Position numbers and translations under genes: made by a program | Assembly: GCA_019187405.1 (NCBI GenBank) | Contig: JABAQZ010000019.1 | Location: 1-64,000 of the forward strand | Source: Ignavibacteria bacterium | Lineage (GTDB): Bacteria; Bacteroidota; Ignavibacteria; Tepidaquicellales; Tepidaquicellaceae | DNA: 64,000 nt | Direction: 5' to 3' | Notes under the pieces: generated by a model | What the model was told of the DNA's origin: nothing | The model's input: the letters and a program-made list of their open reading frames with translations, nothing else | Database searches by the model: none | Shown: positions 34,305 through 43,478 of the stretch, in pieces | Layout: the number at the start of each line of letters is the position of its first letter | Position numbering within the stretch: position 1 is the first letter of the stretch

Positions 34305-35579
34305 ATGATTACTTATAAACCTTTTTTGAGCAACTCAGTCTGCAGTAATTTATTAGCATATTCAATTATATTAACTTTTCTGTTCTTATTTCTGAATACA
34401 GCTATTTCTCAGGAAAAAGATTTTGTTATTGAATCTGATTGTAATTTATGTCAGGATGAAAAAGGCAGAGCTTTACTGGAATATATTAAAGCAGAAAATC
34501 TGAAAACCATCAGAGATAACTGTATTACTTCTGAACCAATATACGTCTATTTTGAAAGAGAATTTGTAGGTTTTGGAAAAGGCCAGCAGCGAAAACTTAA
34601 TGATGCTCTTCGATCTATCTTATCTAATTGGACAATAACACAATGCGTAAAGAAAGAAACTACCGAAACTGATGACTTTGAGACACCCAAAGAAACAAAC
34701 ATATTTGATCCTCTGACTTATATTCCACGCAGAATTGCCGCTAATTGGAGTTTCAGAACTACTCTGACAAATCAAACAAGATATCTCAGCTCGCTGGATT
34801 ATTATGTTAATCCCTATTTTCAAGCATTCGGCGGAGATCCGCTCGGCATTCCCATTGCTTATGGAGCAGGTGCCGGATTAACAGTTGGCTTTGGAACTCC
34901 CTACACGGGACCTTTGGAAACAGATTTTGTAAAAGGCGGACTGCATTTGTTAATTTTTGACATTGCTGTTACTTCAAGAGTCAAAGAATTTGTATTAAAA
35001 TATTCTTCCAACAGGAATGTGGAAAACACCAGGAATACCTGGATAGGAAACTGGAACAATTTATACACGCCACATCTGGGAATGGAAATTGCCATTGAAA
35101 TTCCCCTGTTAAAAGTGTCTTATTTCAGTGTTCTGGATTCAGGACAGGAATATGATCCGCCTGTTATTGTAATAAATGAAGAAACAGGACAGCCGATGAA
35201 AAATAATATTGTAAGATCACAATATTTTGGATTTGAATTGAGAACACCAAATATAATTTTTTACAACTCAACACGCGCTAAATTTTATTTTGCAAAACAT
35301 TTCGGCGAATATCACCTCGGTTATACCGGAAGAGAAATGAAGATTGACGATTTTATTTTTGATTTCAGATTAGATATGACTTTCCCCGGGAAAAGAGATT
35401 TTCAGATTCTTACTGAACTATACCTTGCAAGCCCATGGACGGGATTTGCCAATAAAGCATTCGGCTTTGGTCCTTCAATAAGACTCGGGAAAACTCCATC
35501 AAACAATTTCGGACTTATCAGCGCTTTTGTTAACGCCCGGATTAAGATCGGAGATTTCTTTGATAAAAATCTTTATTGA
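34305..35579 (+). CDS. Probable outer-membrane beta-barrel protein, unknown (envelope operon gene 5)
   Basis: 424 residues with an N-terminal hydrophobic signal (about 19-36). A Cys-containing helical start (ESDCNLCQDEKGRALLEYIK, then NCI) precedes a region with alternating hydrophobic and polar strands from about residue 140 (NWSFRTTLTNQTRYL, AGAGLTVGFGTPY, IAVTSRVKEFVLKYS, YFGFELRTPN, FIFDFRLDMTF). It ends in an aromatic residue (KIGDFFDKNLY), as barrel proteins do. That suggests an outer-membrane protein of 12 or more strands. It closes the five-gene run, so the set could span both membranes. Confidence 0.62.
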   Translation: MITYKPFLSNSVCSNLLAYSIILTFLFLFLNTAISQEKDFVIESDCNLCQDEKGRALLEYIKAENLKTIRDNCITSEPIYVYFEREFVGFGKGQQRKLNDALRSILSNWTITQCVKKETTETDDFETPKETNIFDPLTYIPRRIAANWSFRTTLTNQTRYLSSLDYYVNPYFQAFGGDPLGIPIAYGAGAGLTVGFGTPYTGPLETDFVKGGLHLLIFDIAVTSRVKEFVLKYSSNRNVENTRNTWIGNWNNLYTPHLGMEIAIEIPLLKVSYFSVLDSGQEYDPPVIVINEETGQPMKNNIVRSQYFGFELRTPNIIFYNSTRAKFYFAKHFGEYHLGYTGREMKIDDFIFDFRLDMTFPGKRDFQILTELYLASPWTGFANKAFGFGPSIRLGKTPSNNFGLISAFVNARIKIGDFFDKNLY

Positions 35580-35603
35580 CTTCTTGAGATAAAATTTAAA
35601 ATC

Positions 35604-35618
35604 TGCTGCAGCGCAGCA
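35604..35618. terminator. Weak hairpin between convergent operons
   Basis: TGCTGC, a 3-base loop and GCAGCA lie between the convergent envelope operon and ABC importer genes. The stem is only 6 bp and the T run is poor, so its role as a terminator is uncertain. Confidence 0.3.
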
Positions 35619-35664
35619 ATTTGTCATTAACTATAATAAGTATTTTACAAAGTAGTAATTAAAA

Positions 35665-36573
35665 TCAGTAAGCTTCGCCATCAGCAGCCGGTGGTCTTGT
35701 CTTTCCGATAAATCCTATTAATACCAATATTGTTATCAGATAAGGCAGCATTTGAATTAATTGCGTTGGTATATTTGTCCCAGATATCTGAAGTGTTATC
35801 TCCAGCGCTTCAAACGCTGAAAACATCAGACATGCAAAAAAAATGTTTACCGGTTTCCACTTCCCTATTATCATTGCGGCAAGAGCAATGTATCCCCTTC
35901 CGGCTATCATTCCTTCACTGTATGAATTCTGATTTGATGCAAGCCATATCCCGCCAAGTGCAGATAAGATTCCGCTCAGCATTATTCCGTAAAATTTATA
36001 CTGCCTTACTCTGACTCCGAGCGTATCGGCAGCTTCCGGATTTTCACCGGCAGATCTCAACCTCAATCCAAACCTTGTTTTGTATAATATAAAATTTGAT
36101 ACAAACACAAGTAATATGCAAAATAAAGTCAGCGGATCGGAAACGATACCTCCAATGATCGGTATCTTCTTGAAAATGTCTATGTCTGATATCCCTTCAA
36201 ATCTGTGGGTGTTGCTTGAACTTCCGAATATTAGCATAAGCAAAAATTTAGTCAGTCCGGCTATGAATAAATTGAAACCAACGCCGGCTATTATCTGATT
36301 AATTTTTAATTTAACCGTAAACCATGAAAACAATATGCTGAAAATAAGATTTATGGTTATAGCGATTAAGAGACTGAAAAAAATATTTCCTGAAATGATG
36401 CCAAACATTGCAAAGCTGAATGCCGATAAGTTCATGAATCCTTCAATCGATATGTTGATAACGCCGCCTCTTTCAGAGAAATTTGCTCCGTTTGCTCCGA
36501 AATAATATGGCGTCATCATTCTGAAGACCTGTGTTAGAAATGTGATTGAAAGTATCGATGATATTAAATCCAT
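35665..36573 (-). CDS. ABC transporter permease, nucleoside/BMP type (NupQ-like)
   Basis: 302 residues with 8 or more membrane helices. The N-terminus ends with the segment PYYFGANGANFSERGGVINISIEGFM, the signature of BPD_transp_2 permeases that work with BMP-type nucleoside-binding lipoproteins. It pairs with the permease encoded just upstream: stop and start overlap by one base (TAATG at 36573). The family imports purine nucleosides or related compounds. Third gene of the ABC operon; no binding-protein gene follows. Confidence 0.88.
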   Translation of the reverse strand: MDLISSILSITFLTQVFRMMTPYYFGANGANFSERGGVINISIEGFMNLSAFSFAMFGIISGNIFFSLLIAITINLIFSILFSWFTVKLKINQIIAGVGFNLFIAGLTKFLLMLIFGSSSNTHRFEGISDIDIFKKIPIIGGIVSDPLTLFCILLVFVSNFILYKTRFGLRLRSAGENPEAADTLGVRVRQYKFYGIMLSGILSALGGIWLASNQNSYSEGMIAGRGYIALAAMIIGKWKPVNIFFACLMFSAFEALEITLQISGTNIPTQLIQMLPYLITILVLIGFIGKTRPPAADGEAY

Positions 36574-37616
36574 TAAGCCATACCTTTTCTTTCAAAATAA
36601 ATTTTCACGGCTTTATCTATGCTCAGCAGAGATAATATAATTATCCCCTGTATCAGCAGCATTATTTCTTTTGGAACAAGCTGATTTACAGATAGTCCGC
36701 CGTAATCCAGAATTGCAAAAAGTAATGAGGATAATATTATTCCGATAGGATTGTTCTTTGCAAGCAATGAAACTGCAATAGCTGTAAATCCAAGATTGTT
36801 TGAAAACCCAAGTTCATAATATCCTTTGTATCCGAAAATATAATTTAAGCCTACAAGAGAAGTAATCCCCGCACCGATAAAAAAAGACAGAAGTAATATC
36901 TTTCCTGTATTAATACCGATATACTTTGAAGCTGTTTGATTAAATCCTACAGCTCTTAGCTTATACCCAAATGTGGTTTTATAAATAAGTAAATAAAAGA
37001 TAACCGAAATTGCCAATGCAATAAAAAAACTAGCGTTGACGGAAGATCCCTGAAAGAAGGGAATATAATCGGACAGCTTAAACAAAAAATCATCGTCATT
37101 TATTTTTTCAGTTCTCATTGTTGCCTTAACCGCAAAAAATTCTACTAAGAAATAATTTATCAGTGCAAGTATAATAAAGTTAAGCATAATTGTCGTAATT
37201 ACTTCACTGACATCTTTTTTGATTTTTATCAACGCCGGAATAAGACCGAATATTCCGCTTACAATGAATCCCGCTAAAGTGCAGCAGATTATTAAAATGG
37301 GAAAAGGCAAAAATCCGAAATAATAAGCGCTAAGAGCAATTGCAAATGAACCTGCATTTAACTGTCCTTCAGCTCCGATGTTAAACAATGAAGCATGAAA
37401 GCATACTGCAATTCCGCATCCGCATATTATCAAAGGAGTTGCTTTGAATAAAACCTGACCGATGCCGTAACCGCTGCCGAATATTTCAGATAAAACAAGC
37501 GAAAAAATTTCAACCGGGTTTTTTCCTATAATCAGCAGCAGCAAAACTACAATCAGTATTGTCGTGAAAAGAGACAATGCAACCGAAATAAAATTTAGCA
37601 TCAGTTTACTCTTCAT
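36573..37616 (-). CDS. ABC transporter permease, nucleoside/BMP type (NupP-like)
   Basis: About 347 residues from ATG 37616, which I prefer to an upstream TTG at 37628. The start overlaps the ATPase gene by 11 bases. It has about ten membrane helices and the family segment CFHASLFNIGAEGQLNAGSFA. It forms the translocation channel together with the second permease. The tight overlaps on both sides indicate coupled translation of the importer subunits. Confidence 0.87.
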   Translation of the reverse strand: MKSKLMLNFISVALSLFTTILIVVLLLLIIGKNPVEIFSLVLSEIFGSGYGIGQVLFKATPLIICGCGIAVCFHASLFNIGAEGQLNAGSFAIALSAYYFGFLPFPILIICCTLAGFIVSGIFGLIPALIKIKKDVSEVITTIMLNFIILALINYFLVEFFAVKATMRTEKINDDDFLFKLSDYIPFFQGSSVNASFFIALAISVIFYLLIYKTTFGYKLRAVGFNQTASKYIGINTGKILLLSFFIGAGITSLVGLNYIFGYKGYYELGFSNNLGFTAIAVSLLAKNNPIGIILSSLLFAILDYGGLSVNQLVPKEIMLLIQGIIILSLLSIDKAVKIYFERKGMA

Positions 37617-39126
37617 CAGCCAAGCCAATCATATACATTCCGATTTTTTCATATATGTCAAATTTATTTTTTGGATTTTTTTCTGAAAATTGTCCCTCAG
37701 CATAATTCCTGTTAAGTTCTGACTTATCAAACTCTTTTACAATCTTTCCGTTATATATGACTCCAAGTCTGTCGGATAGTTTTATAAGTTCATCCAGATC
37801 AGATGAAATTAAAAGAATTGCCTTCATCTTGTTTCTTTCTTCAAGAATTTTTTTGTGAATAAACCCCGAAGCATTAATGTCAACGCCCCTTGTAGGATGC
37901 ATTAAGATGATTATGTCATTGTCGGCTGTTAATTCCCGTGCAAAGATTACTTTCTGCTGGTTGCCGCCGGAAAGAGAATCAAGATCAGAATCAACCGAAG
38001 ATAATCTGACATCAAAATTTTGAGATACATCTTCTGAAATTTTTCTAACCTGATTATCAGATACATATCTGTTTCGTTTAAACTTTAATACAAAATTCTC
38101 TCCAATGCTGTATTCTTTTATCATACCTTTCTTATTTCTGTCTTCGGGAATAATTGATACTTTTTTAGTTAACCTAATTAATTCGCCTGAATAATTATTC
38201 TCAAACCCCATAATCAAATCTGCAATTTCATTCTGACCATTGCCTTCCACCCCGCAGACTCCATAGATCTCTCCCCTGCTTAGTCTGATCTCAAAATCTT
38301 TCAGCTTAGGTAATTTATCTTTAAATAAACAGATGTCTTTCATTGTTAAGACAACTTCACCCTCTGTATCGTTTTTTATGTTTTCCGGATCGGAATGAGT
38401 TTCTTCTTTTCCCGTAATAGCTCTGCTCAATTCGCTTAAATCTAATCCCTCGTCTTTTGTCCTTTTCTCAAATGTAACTTTACCTCTGCTTAATACCGTA
38501 ACTTTGTCCGAGATTTCCATTACTTCCTTCAGCTTATGTGTAATGAAAATTACAGTCTTTCCTTCCGATTTAAATTCATCAACTATCTTAAAGAATTCAT
38601 GTATTTCCACAGGCGACAACACCGATGTCGGCTCATCAAAAATCAAAATATCTGAATTTCTGTACAACAGTTTTAGTATCTCTACCTTCTGCTGCTGGCT
38701 GATATTCAAATCGGAAATTTTACATTCAATATTTAAATTAAGTCTATACTTCTTAATTAATGCATTAATTATCTCCCTGCTTTTTTTAAAATCAATCACA
38801 TCGAATTCAGATATTTCATTTCCCAGAATTACATTTTCTAAAACGCTAAAATCTTCAATCAACATGAAATGCTGATGCACCATGCCTATTTTATGTGAAA
38901 TAGCGTCCAGAGGTGAATTGAAATGAACCTCACTTCCGTTTATTAATAACTTTCCGCTGTCAGGCTTATGAATTCCATATAGAATGTTCATCAGAGTTGT
39001 TTTACCGGCTCCGTTTTCTCCCAGTATGCAGTGAACATCGTTTTTGTTTATGGAAAAAGTTATGCCGCTGTTGGCATAAAAATCTCCAAATGATTTTGTT
39101 ATTTCGTTAAATTCTATTGCTTTCAT
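37606..39126 (-). CDS. ABC transporter ATPase with two nucleotide-binding domains, nucleoside/BMP type (NupO-like)
   Basis: 506 residues. Domain 1 (about 1-235) has a perfect Walker A GENGAGKTT, a signature-like LNISQQQKVEIL and Walker B ILIFDEPTSVLSP. Domain 2 (about 255-490) has a degenerate Walker A (GVEGNGQNE), signature LSGGNQQKV and the motif PTRGVDI. This two-domain form is that of RbsA/YufO-type ATPases. It energises the permease pair downstream. No substrate-binding lipoprotein is encoded nearby, so that component is either elsewhere in the genome or absent. First gene of the operon. Confidence 0.9.
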   Translation of the reverse strand: MKAIEFNEITKSFGDFYANSGITFSINKNDVHCILGENGAGKTTLMNILYGIHKPDSGKLLINGSEVHFNSPLDAISHKIGMVHQHFMLIEDFSVLENVILGNEISEFDVIDFKKSREIINALIKKYRLNLNIECKISDLNISQQQKVEILKLLYRNSDILIFDEPTSVLSPVEIHEFFKIVDEFKSEGKTVIFITHKLKEVMEISDKVTVLSRGKVTFEKRTKDEGLDLSELSRAITGKEETHSDPENIKNDTEGEVVLTMKDICLFKDKLPKLKDFEIRLSRGEIYGVCGVEGNGQNEIADLIMGFENNYSGELIRLTKKVSIIPEDRNKKGMIKEYSIGENFVLKFKRNRYVSDNQVRKISEDVSQNFDVRLSSVDSDLDSLSGGNQQKVIFARELTADNDIIILMHPTRGVDINASGFIHKKILEERNKMKAILLISSDLDELIKLSDRLGVIYNGKIVKEFDKSELNRNYAEGQFSEKNPKNKFDIYEKIGMYMIGLADEE

Positions 39127-39202
39127 TTCAGATTAACAGCAAACTAAATTTTTATGAATTAAAAAAACACATAGAAACTTTTTCAGATATTAATATTTTT
39201 TT

Positions 39203-39220
39203 GTATTCTAAATGGAATAC
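39203..39220. promoter_or_regulatory. Inverted repeat in divergent promoter region
   Basis: GTATTC-TAAATG-GAATAC, perfect 6-bp arms, lies 77 bases from the ABC ATPase start and 57 bases from the divergent gene at 39277. It could be an operator for one or both genes. No known regulator is assigned. Confidence 0.35.
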
Positions 39221-39276
39221 TTAGTGCATTCACATATTATTATATTGTTTCCAAAATAAATTAACATACATATAGA

Positions 39277-40776
39277 ATGAATTATAAATTATTATTGATT
39301 TTAGTTGTCGCAATTGGTTTTACCGGAAATGTATTTTCACAGGATTCCGAAGGTCTGACACGAAAGCAAATGCGTGATAATGCTTTTGTTATCTGGTCAG
39401 GTACAAAGACTACCATGACTTTTTTTGAACTTGCTTCTTACTGTGCTCCTGTATTTTGGTATTCGCCGGACGAACCGGAATTAAGACTTACTTCGGGAAA
39501 AAACATAAAGATTCCCACTTACTTTGGTTTTGAAAATCCTTCCGATTCACCCGTTGTCTATTATCAGATCATAAAAATTATCAAAGACGGCAAAGTAAAA
39601 GGCAGCGTAATGCAAAAAGATTATTCTGATTTAAATAAATCCACGATTGACATTTCAAAGATTAAAGGGTTTGAAATAGATTATAATCATTATTACAAAT
39701 TTGAAGCCGGTCTTGGAGGACATAATCATGATACCGAACAATCACAGTTTAAGTATTTAATTTCCAAATACAAAAAAAATGATACGACTTATTTCAAAAT
39801 TATTTTTATCCAGGCAACTGCTAAAGCTCATGCATTAAGCTGGTATGATAATATTTATGTGGTTGATACAACAGCTTTTGAAACAAAACTTCCCTTTAAC
39901 ATCCTCGTCGAAGAGGGAAAGCATGCAAGCTGTACGGATATGAACGGCGATGGTATGTACACACCCGGATATGACGTAAATCAGAGAGTAAATGATGCTT
40001 GGGGAGTCAGAGATGTCATTAGAACTGGTAATCTGTTTTCATCTACTTTTGAAAGTTATATGCAAAAAACCCGAAAGCCCGAACATCGTGTTTTTCCTCC
40101 ATTGCCCGAAGACAGTCCGCACAGAAAAAAAAATTCAGTCAATGGTATTTATGCTCCGAGAAATGCAGTTTACCAATTAAGACCAATGCCTTCCTATAAA
40201 AAAGCTGCTCCTGACAAAACGCTAATGCACGATATGGAAAGCTATTCGGTAAAAGCTTGGCCGGTAGTTACTGATGATTATAAGAAAGTTTTGGATTGGT
40301 TTGAATCTGATTTGTTTATAAATTCGCTTGGAATTTCATACAGATACGATGATAAGAATAGCGGGATTTCATTTACTTTCCCTTTGCTGGTAGTAAAAAA
40401 TATTGAAGTTCCGATTGTCGGAGGCTGGCTGTTAAACAGGATATATATTCAGGACAAAAAATTCAGAGATTTCGGTTATAATTTACTCATTACTTCGTCT
40501 GCATCCGCATTTTTAAGTCCGTATTTTTCTGCCGGTCTCGAGGTGGATAAAAGTGAAACCGGTACTAATGAATCCGGCGAACCGGTGTTTGAGAAAAAAA
40601 CGGATTTTACAATGGAAACGGGAATTAAACTAAGAGCTAATGTAACTTACTCGCCATTAAAATTTTTAAGCGTCCTTTCAAAATTTTGGGGTGTCAGACT
40701 TGGAATTAAGAATAAAGGATTTCCAGCAATTAACCATTTGAATTATACACTCGAAATTGGCGCAGGAGTGTGGTAG
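39277..40776 (+). CDS. Secreted protein, weak resemblance to Vps62-like proteins
   Basis: 499 residues with a signal peptide (about 1-22). The start of the mature part (YCAPVFWYSPDEPELR) and the middle part (LVEEGKHASCTDMNGDGMYTPGYDV) resemble the Vps62/DUF946 fold, including an acidic loop D-x-N-G-D-G that may bind calcium and a His-rich GGHNHDTEQ segment. The C-terminal 130 residues look like beta strands (GISFTFPLLVVKNIEVPI, TMETGIKLRANVTYS), possibly a membrane barrel part. Function unknown. It is divergent from the ABC importer. Confidence 0.55.
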   Translation: MNYKLLLILVVAIGFTGNVFSQDSEGLTRKQMRDNAFVIWSGTKTTMTFFELASYCAPVFWYSPDEPELRLTSGKNIKIPTYFGFENPSDSPVVYYQIIKIIKDGKVKGSVMQKDYSDLNKSTIDISKIKGFEIDYNHYYKFEAGLGGHNHDTEQSQFKYLISKYKKNDTTYFKIIFIQATAKAHALSWYDNIYVVDTTAFETKLPFNILVEEGKHASCTDMNGDGMYTPGYDVNQRVNDAWGVRDVIRTGNLFSSTFESYMQKTRKPEHRVFPPLPEDSPHRKKNSVNGIYAPRNAVYQLRPMPSYKKAAPDKTLMHDMESYSVKAWPVVTDDYKKVLDWFESDLFINSLGISYRYDDKNSGISFTFPLLVVKNIEVPIVGGWLLNRIYIQDKKFRDFGYNLLITSSASAFLSPYFSAGLEVDKSETGTNESGEPVFEKKTDFTMETGIKLRANVTYSPLKFLSVLSKFWGVRLGIKNKGFPAINHLNYTLEIGAGVW

Positions 40777-40848
40777 TTATGATAAATTGAATTGTTATAA
40801 ATTTTGATATGTGCTATTTTCATTGTTTATAAATAATGAGAATACTAA

Positions 40849-41844
40849 TTGTACACACATTTTAAAGAGATCAATGATCTGATCGAGCAAAGCAGTAAAA
40901 TAATTCTTACCACCCACATTGTTCCCGACGGTGATGCAATTGGAAGCGTAATTGCATTTGCTGATTATCTTAAGCTCAAAGGAAAATCGCCTGTGATCAT
41001 TAATCATTCCGAAACTCCTTTTAATCTTAAATTTCTTGATAAAAAAAACTCCATCAGAGTATTCAGGGATAATGAGAACGAAAATCGAAAGCTGATATCC
41101 GAAGCTGAAATTATATTTCTGCTTGATACCAATGAATATTCCAGAACTAAATCTATGGAAGAGTTTATCAGAAATTCATCTGCAAAAAAAGTCTGCATTG
41201 ATCACCATCTTGGACTTCGTCCGGAAGAATTTACTTTTACGGTAACCAATACCATTTATCCTGCAACCTGTCAGATTTTGTATGAATTCATAAAAGATGA
41301 TGATGAAAAATTTCTTACTCGTGAAGTGGCATCTGCATTATACGTGGGTATTATGACAGATACGGGTTCGTTTAGACATACACGAACTACTTCAGATGTT
41401 TTTATGGTTTGTGCGGAGCTGATTAACTGCGGAGCTGATCCGGTACAGCTTTATGACGAGGTTTATGCAACATCAACTATCGAAAATCTGAAACTCTCAG
41501 CAAGGTTTATCGAAAGTCTTGAATTTCATTTCGGTAACAAAGCAGTAATAGGATGTGTAACTCAGAAAGATTTTAATGAACTCGGTCTCGATATTCAGCA
41601 TGTTGAAGGATTTACTGCAATTATGATGAACATTCTCGATATTAAAATCGGCGTGTTGTTTGTCGAGCTGAAAGACAACATTAAAATATCGTTTAGATCA
41701 AAGGGAGATCTCGATATGGTAAAAATTGCAAAAGAATTCGGCGGAGGCGGTCACAAAAATGCTGCCGGCGCAAATGTAAAAGATATTTCACTCAGCAATC
41801 TTAAAGATTCAGTTTTAAAAAAATTATCAAAATATTTAGAATAA
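40849..41844 (+). CDS. nrnA: DHH/DHHA1 phosphoesterase, NrnA-like nanoRNase/pAp phosphatase
   Basis: 331 residues from a TTG start (no in-frame ATG; the N-terminus matches the family). DHH motifs in order: THIVPDGDAIGS, LLDTNEYSR, IDHHLG and TDTGSFRHT; the DHHA1 end has FGGGGHKNAAGA. All metal-binding residues appear intact. NrnA enzymes degrade 2-5 nt RNA and dephosphorylate 3'-phosphoadenosine-5'-phosphate with manganese. Cytosolic. It is 13 bases upstream of pepA, probably one transcript. Confidence 0.92.
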   Translation: MYTHFKEINDLIEQSSKIILTTHIVPDGDAIGSVIAFADYLKLKGKSPVIINHSETPFNLKFLDKKNSIRVFRDNENENRKLISEAEIIFLLDTNEYSRTKSMEEFIRNSSAKKVCIDHHLGLRPEEFTFTVTNTIYPATCQILYEFIKDDDEKFLTREVASALYVGIMTDTGSFRHTRTTSDVFMVCAELINCGADPVQLYDEVYATSTIENLKLSARFIESLEFHFGNKAVIGCVTQKDFNELGLDIQHVEGFTAIMMNILDIKIGVLFVELKDNIKISFRSKGDLDMVKIAKEFGGGGHKNAAGANVKDISLSNLKDSVLKKLSKYLE

Positions 41845-41857
41845 TCAAACAGTTAAC

Positions 41858-43384
41858 ATGAAAATTAAATTTGAAAAAACTTCAATAAAAAAAATAAATT
41901 CCGACGCATATCTGTTTTTATGTTTTGAAGACAAAAAATTATTTCAGGAAGAGTTGAACATTATCTCAAACCTTCTTAAATGTAAAATATCAAAAGTCAG
42001 TCTCGAGGATTTTAAAGGAAAAGAAAATCAAACCGTTCTAATATATTCCGAGAAACAAAGAATAATTCTTTCCGGTCTTGGATTAAGTAAAGATCTTACA
42101 CTGGAAAAAATCCGAAGAGCTACTGCACGCGGGGTTAAAAAAGCTAATTCTCTCAGAATTAAAAGAATTGCCCTTGAGATACTTCAGGATCAGACTCTTG
42201 ACAAAGTAGAAATGGAAGACGTATCGAGAGCTCAAACTATCAGCTCTATACTTGCTTTATATAATTTCGATAAATATTATACCAAAAAACAATCAAAGGA
42301 AACCACTTCAATTAAAGAGATTATTTTATTCTCCCAATATAACTCCCTTGCTAAGTACTCCAAAGAGATTGAATCAGGAATTAAAACCGGGGCTATCATC
42401 GGCAATGCAACAAATCTGGCACGTGATCTTGGAAATGAACCTTCAAATATTATCTATCCTGAATCTCTTGCCGATTTTGTTGTTGAGAAATCAAGTAAAA
42501 GCAAATATTCCGTTGAAATACTTGATAAAAAGCAGCTTACAGAAATCGGTATGAACGGTGTGCTCGAAGTTGCCAAAGGCAGCAAAAGAGAAGCCAGATT
42601 CATAATTTTAAAGTATTCCGGTGGAGCTGAAAATGAAAAACCATACGTGCTCGTCGGTAAAGGAGTTACTTTTGACAGCGGCGGCATTTCTATTAAACCC
42701 GCTGCCGGTATGGCTCTTATGAAAGTGGATATGGGAGGCGGCGCAGCAGTTGTCGGAGTCTTTGAAGCTGTTTCAAAACTCGGATTGAATCTGAATGTTA
42801 TAGGTCTCATTCCTTGCGTAGAAAATATGCCGGGCGGGAATTCTTTTAAACCGGGAGACGTAATAAAAGCATATAACGGCATGACGATTGAAGTTGATAA
42901 TACCGATGCCGAAGGAAGACTAATTCTTGCAGATGCTTTGTCTTATGCATCTAATTATAATCCAGAAGTCGTAATTGACATGGCAACTCTTACTGGTGCA
43001 AGCATTATTGCCATTGGAAATGTTGCGTCGATTATTATGGGAAATGATCAGTCTCTCATAAACGATCTGATCAAAGCAGGTATGCAGACGCATGACAGAG
43101 TTTGGCAGCTCCCTTTATGGGATGATTATGATAAAATGATTGACTCTGAAATTGCCGATGTTCGCAATACAGGAAAAACAAGACAAGCAGGAACTATACT
43201 CGGCGGAATGTTTCTCAAAAGATTCATTGGCAAGTTTCCTTGGGCGCATATTGATATTGCCGCAACTGCCATGAGAGATTCCGAATCGGATTATGATCCT
43301 AAAAATGCTACGGGTTCCGGAGTAAGACTCGTTACGCAGTTTCTTAAAAATGTGGATATGATGCGATCTTCCGCTAAAAACTGA
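41858..43384 (+). CDS. pepA: Leucyl aminopeptidase, M17 family
   Basis: 508 residues, normal length. The C-terminal catalytic domain has VGKGVTFDSGGISIKP (with the metal-binding Lys and Asp), MALMKVDMGGGAAV and the signature NTDAEGRLILADALSYA. The N-terminal macro-like domain is less conserved. It removes N-terminal residues from peptides with two metal ions, as a hexamer in the cytosol. Ends at a strong terminator. Confidence 0.95.
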   Translation: MKIKFEKTSIKKINSDAYLFLCFEDKKLFQEELNIISNLLKCKISKVSLEDFKGKENQTVLIYSEKQRIILSGLGLSKDLTLEKIRRATARGVKKANSLRIKRIALEILQDQTLDKVEMEDVSRAQTISSILALYNFDKYYTKKQSKETTSIKEIILFSQYNSLAKYSKEIESGIKTGAIIGNATNLARDLGNEPSNIIYPESLADFVVEKSSKSKYSVEILDKKQLTEIGMNGVLEVAKGSKREARFIILKYSGGAENEKPYVLVGKGVTFDSGGISIKPAAGMALMKVDMGGGAAVVGVFEAVSKLGLNLNVIGLIPCVENMPGGNSFKPGDVIKAYNGMTIEVDNTDAEGRLILADALSYASNYNPEVVIDMATLTGASIIAIGNVASIIMGNDQSLINDLIKAGMQTHDRVWQLPLWDDYDKMIDSEIADVRNTGKTRQAGTILGGMFLKRFIGKFPWAHIDIAATAMRDSESDYDPKNATGSGVRLVTQFLKNVDMMRSSAKN

Positions 43385-43423
43385 CATTGAATATTTAACT
43401 GAACTTTGCGTTAAAATTTTATT

Positions 43424-43458
43424 AAAATGCAATTAATTTATTAATTGCATTTTTTTTA
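43424..43458 (+). terminator. Rho-independent terminator of nrnA-pepA
   Basis: A 13-bp perfect stem (AAAATGCAATTAA with TTAATTGCATTTT), a 4-base loop and a run of T follow, 39 bases past the pepA stop. Confidence 0.85.
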
Positions 43459-43478
43459 TAAACAGGACAATAATTCAA

